Source of the DNA: Falsiroseomonas oleicola
Lineage (GTDB): Bacteria > Pseudomonadota > Alphaproteobacteria > Acetobacterales > Acetobacteraceae
Length of the DNA: 64,000 nucleotides
Direction: 5' to 3'
Assembly (NCBI RefSeq): GCF_019029495.1
Contig: NZ_JAERQM010000001.1
Span: 620,001 to 684,000, forward strand
Positions 61,801 to 64,000 of this stretch are shown piece by piece (the first letter of the stretch is position 1; each line of letters begins with the position of its first letter). The notes under the pieces were generated by a model, which made no database searches, was not told the DNA's origin, and saw only the letters and a list, made by a program, of their open reading frames with translations. Both the position numbers and the translations under genes were made by a program.

Positions 61801-62972
61801 TGGACCTTGTCCTCGACGCCGCCCTCGCCGACCTTCCGGCCGACGCGCTACTCGCAGCCCTGCGCCGGCGGCTGGATGCCGTCGGGGACCGTCATGACGC
61901 ACGATGGCCTATGCTCGTGGCGGCTTGGATGCTCGCGCCGGAGGAATTCGAGGAACGGATTGGTCAGGCTCTCGACTCCGACCAAAACCGTCTTGCCGAC
62001 CTAGCCGAACGGACCGGCGAGTTGACGCGCGGATTCGCGTCGGGGGCTCGGCGACCGCTGCGCCTGGCGCACCGCATATTCCTCGTGCACCGCTGCGGCC
62101 CGTCTTGGCCGCCCGCGCCGCGGCCGGTCGGCATATTCTCGTCGCCTTGCGCGGCCGACCTCGCGAACTTTGTGGCGCGGCAGTTCGACGCCATCGCCGC
62201 GGACCCGCTGCCGGAGGCCGGAGCCGCACTGGAGGCATTTGCGGCGGACGCGTCGCTCGCCCCGCATTCCCCGATGCTTCGCCACGCCCTCGCGCGCCGG
62301 CGGCGCGACGACATCCGCCGCGGTTGGGAGACGCCGTCGCCGGAGGCGCTGGCGGGCGCGCTGCGTGCGGGGGCGCCAGCCAGCGCCGACGACCTGCTGG
62401 CGTTCGCGGAGGACCATCTCCGGTCGCTCGACGCCGAGTTGCGCACCACCCAGGAGAACCGGTGGAAGGGCTTCTGGGACAGTCGCCCACTCCGTCCAAA
62501 GATCGAGAACGACTGCCGCGACCACCTGTGCGGGTTGCTCGCGGGACGGTTCGACGCCGCCGGCTTGGCGGCCAGCGTGGAAGCAAGGGTGTCTGGTGAC
62601 GACAGGTGCGACATCAAAGTGCGATCGCTGTCGGTCACGCTGCCCGTCGAGGTGAAGGGGGAGTGGCACCCAAAGCTCTGGACCGCCTGGAGAGACCAGC
62701 TCGGTGAAGGCTATGCCCGCGAGCCTTCATCGGCGGGCCGGGGTGTTTACCTCGTTTTCTGGTGTGGACGGAGAAATCTGACGCATCCGGATTCCGGCGA
62801 CGGCATCGGAAGTGCGCTTCAACTCGAACATGCGCTCCAATCCATGGTGGACAGCTCCGACCACACCCTGCGCGTTGTGGTCATGGATGTAACACCGCCG
62901 GGGGTTCCTTCAGGATCGCGCCCGAAAAAGCCCTCGGCGAAGAAGCTTCCAGTGAATCAGCCCCCTCAGTAA
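58854..62972 (+). CDS. NACHT/STAND-like NTPase with C-terminal PD-(D/E)XK-type domain
   Basis: A 1372-residue protein. Walker A is G52-D-P-G-S-G-K-T-T60 and Walker B L93-F-L-D-A-L-D-E100, with a NACHT-like SCRPVDW strand about 30 residues on. Residues about 350-1180 are helical, HEAT/TPR-like. The C-terminus has D1253-I ... E1266-V-K1268 and Q1282 in the order of a PD-(D/E)XK nuclease, with an upstream helix (KIENDCRDHLCGLLAGRF). That layout fits a sensor-plus-nuclease immune protein. GTG start; a weak ribosome site (AAAG) lies before it. Alone on its strand, between transposon-like repeats and cydB. No relative is recognised by name. Confidence 0.72.
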   Translation: MDGQEAPLPPCQEDAVASAERTVEVIEEDPRSERRILRLRDLPDDACVLVLGDPGSGKTTCMAEAASFFGGSYIPVREFLARPASLAAPGTSLFLDALDEALAGGPSNPADAVARKLHECGQPRFWLSCRPVDWSALAGARVLRDAAGKRSLMAVRLRPLDDASVEALVRARGQEPAAFLRQVDEARLNPLLRNPQTLLLMLDVASKGGGLPSSRRALYETAADLLAREANRERPRLHHTHRPPPSAAVLDAAGLACSALLLADRDAVAFESPADDRDVSLGDLDPEGTDGDALRAALASRLFSAVGADRFVPQHRTVAEFLAARFLVRRVAERGLPLRRVEALLRGRHPEPHPSLRGLFAWVTTLLPARAESLVRLDPYGVLAYGDPGELGPAALRALLAALAELERRDPFFRSGLWGEARLAPLASPALAGALQEVLESRPWPGQLASCVLEALSEGQPLPELVATLANIVLDASVPEDGRVDAILALLRACAGDASVAVGVFRQLLRSGDPGGARALAARLLVQLYPDHLDLADLANFAEFFAGGSERTTRHAHIEWHLPDLVPPGAEAAVLDIWAAQPWVTGPRPTFGPTYDLARVARALLPRALPTLDADEAARLVAWLTIINAHERDNDKAMAAAFAARADLFAPMAIAATKLGDRDTPKMAYAASYNLRQLAPWWIWPEDGGWRLLERGLSEADPFRRELLFRFCLKFCFDRVEAYELFERVCEEAKRHPDLAELVASGRICAVPDEKHYWQRHQALRQRKQQNKDGLQRAENLRRLRDKLPQIADGTAQNALLWCADVCLGYLIGAGEQDKQAAPFERLSREADTEVAAAARAGLRLLASNGWLPSPAEFAGLRVRGGDYKLAHAWVLGADLLFEDSSEGMPQLSHERLVSLMVLALVAPTSVGNRQKREWPGCVTRTLPADTAAAMRDFLLPQIEAGLQFVAGLHEALRDPAFGAVKRLLLPDLIERVSCGSAVDLVLDAALADLPADALLAALRRRLDAVGDRHDARWPMLVAAWMLAPEEFEERIGQALDSDQNRLADLAERTGELTRGFASGARRPLRLAHRIFLVHRCGPSWPPAPRPVGIFSSPCAADLANFVARQFDAIAADPLPEAGAALEAFAADASLAPHSPMLRHALARRRRDDIRRGWETPSPEALAGALRAGAPASADDLLAFAEDHLRSLDAELRTTQENRWKGFWDSRPLRPKIENDCRDHLCGLLAGRFDAAGLAASVEARVSGDDRCDIKVRSLSVTLPVEVKGEWHPKLWTAWRDQLGEGYAREPSSAGRGVYLVFWCGRRNLTHPDSGDGIGSALQLEHALQSMVDSSDHTLRVVVMDVTPPGVPSGSRPKKPSAKKLPVNQPPQ

Positions 62973-63979
62973 TACGTCAAATCCCGCGCCTTCCCGCCAA
63001 ACACCCGCCAGGCAAACACGGTGTAGAGCACGATCACCGGCAGCACGAACAAGGCCCCGGCCAGGATGATGGTCAGGCTTTCGGGCGCGCTGGCGCTTTC
63101 CCAGATGGTCAGGCGTTCCGGCACCACATAGGGGAAGAAGGACCAGGCGAGGCCGGTGAAAAACAGCACGAACAGGCCGGTCGCGCCCCAGAAGGGAATG
63201 TGGTGCCAGGCATCCTCGGCCAGCGGCATCCGCATCAGCATCCGCGCCAGGCCGAACAGCAGCAGCGCGGTCAGGATCGGCAGCGGCGCCAGCATCAGCA
63301 GGCCCGGCCAGTCGAACCAGCGCGCGGCGATGCGGGCGCTGACCAGGGGCGTCACGGCGGAAACCAGCAGGATGCCGAGTGCCACCGGCCACAGCGCCCG
63401 CCGCGCCCAGGTGATGGCATGGGCCTGCAGGGCGCCCTCCGTCCGCCAGATCAGCCAGCAGGCGCCGATGAAGACATAGGCGATGGCCAGCCCGATCGCC
63501 GACATCAGCGCGAAGCCGGTCGCCGCCCAGCCCTCGGCGAAGCCCAGCACATAGCGGCCGAGCATCCAGCCCTGCGACAGCGCCGCGACCAGGGAACCCA
63601 GGAAGAACCAGCGGTCCCAGCGGCGCTTCGCGGCATCGTCCGCCGCCTTGGCGCGGAATTCGAAGGCGACGCCGCGCAGGATCAGCGCCACCAGCATCAG
63701 CGCCACGGGCAGGTACAGCGCCGTCAGGATGATGCCGTGGGCGGTCGGGAAGGCCACCAGCAGCAGTCCCACGCCCAGCACCAGCCAGGTCTCATTGGCG
63801 TCCCAGAAGGGGCCGATCGCGGCGATCATGCGGTCGCGGTCGGATTCCTGGTCCACCGTCTCCAGCAGGATGCCGACGCCGAGGTCGAAGCCGTCCAGCA
63901 CCACATAGGCGAGGATGGCCAGCGCCATCAGCCCTGCGAAGATCAGCGGCAGCCATTCCGCGGGCAGGAAGGGGGTCAT
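62966..63979 (-). CDS. cydB: cytochrome bd-type ubiquinol oxidase subunit II
   Basis: A 337-residue inner-membrane subunit with eight to nine hydrophobic helices. It has VVLDGFDLGVGILL near residue 27, IGPFWDANETWLVLGVGLLL (55-74), AFPTAHGIILTALYLPVALM and a C-terminal VIVLYTVFAWRVFGG, all characteristic of CydB/CioB. With CydA it reduces oxygen to water without proton pumping. The stop codon and last residues overlap the NTPase gene by seven bases, and the ATG overlaps the upstream stop (ATGA). Confidence 0.94.
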   Translation of the reverse strand: MTPFLPAEWLPLIFAGLMALAILAYVVLDGFDLGVGILLETVDQESDRDRMIAAIGPFWDANETWLVLGVGLLLVAFPTAHGIILTALYLPVALMLVALILRGVAFEFRAKAADDAAKRRWDRWFFLGSLVAALSQGWMLGRYVLGFAEGWAATGFALMSAIGLAIAYVFIGACWLIWRTEGALQAHAITWARRALWPVALGILLVSAVTPLVSARIAARWFDWPGLLMLAPLPILTALLLFGLARMLMRMPLAEDAWHHIPFWGATGLFVLFFTGLAWSFFPYVVPERLTIWESASAPESLTIILAGALFVLPVIVLYTVFAWRVFGGKARDLTYY

Positions 63980-64000
63980 GCCGGGATCTCCTTGACGATG
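63976..64000 (-). CDS. C-terminal end of the gene upstream of cydB (probably cydA)
   Basis: Only the last seven codons and TGA are inside the window (I-V-K-E-I-P-A). The stop overlaps the cydB start as ATGA. In this family cydA stands directly before cydB, so it is probably cytochrome bd oxidase subunit I, but the visible piece is too short to confirm it. Confidence 0.5.

Overview
The window is a 64 kb stretch of a very GC-rich alphaproteobacterial chromosome, most likely from the Acetobacteraceae (Roseomonas-like). The basis is the gene families and order: a large set of Bug-type (tripartite tricarboxylate) solute-binding proteins, class I PhaC, the run aminotransferase-hom-glpX-recJ, and the run ispH-thrB-rnhA. 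No rRNA, tRNA or CRISPR array was seen.

Layout. 1-24.3 kb is a catabolic region. It holds seven Bug solute-binding proteins without any TctA/TctB membrane genes, five TIM-barrel amidohydrolases related to 2-pyrone-4,6-dicarboxylate lactonase, a DUF6282 hydrolase, an SDR, an enolase-superfamily enzyme, an MmgE/PrpD protein, a zinc-free quinone oxidoreductase, an HpcH/HpaI aldolase, a bicupin protein and three IclR regulators. Six 17-bp sites with one architecture (TTCCG-N5-YGGAA) lie in the intergenic regions between 8 and 21.3 kb and look like one IclR regulon. A related but distinct pair of sites flanks the first IclR gene. 24.2-30.7 kb is housekeeping on the minus strand (recJ, glpX, hom, aminotransferase), interrupted between glpX and hom by a small AT-rich islet with a decayed transposase end and a HEPN-like gene. 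30.7-33.9 kb holds phaC and two lipoproteins.

34-43.7 kb carries a tightly overlapping minus-strand operon: a PelD-like c-di-GMP receptor, a PelE-like protein, a polytopic membrane protein, glpK and a SelA-like PLP enzyme. Diverging from it are a TPR protein and a frameshifted glutathione S-transferase. 43.9-57.1 kb is mixed core metabolism: DUF1028, M20 peptidase, moaB, a lytic transglycosylase, a cysteine-free family-4-like uracil-DNA glycosylase, ETF-ubiquinone oxidoreductase, GlcG/HbpS, GST, ispH, thrB and rnhA. 57.1-63 kb is an accessory islet with a reductase/HxlR pair, a triplicated 20-bp repeat and a 1372-residue NACHT-like NTPase with a C-terminal PD-(D/E)XK-type motif, which is a strong candidate for an anti-phage protein. 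The window ends in cydB and the last codons of a gene placed like cydA.

Intergenic DNA is rich in hairpins. Three loci (440-597, 43713-43821, 52427-52664) share members of one mosaic hairpin repeat whose linkers are conserved while its stems vary with compensation.
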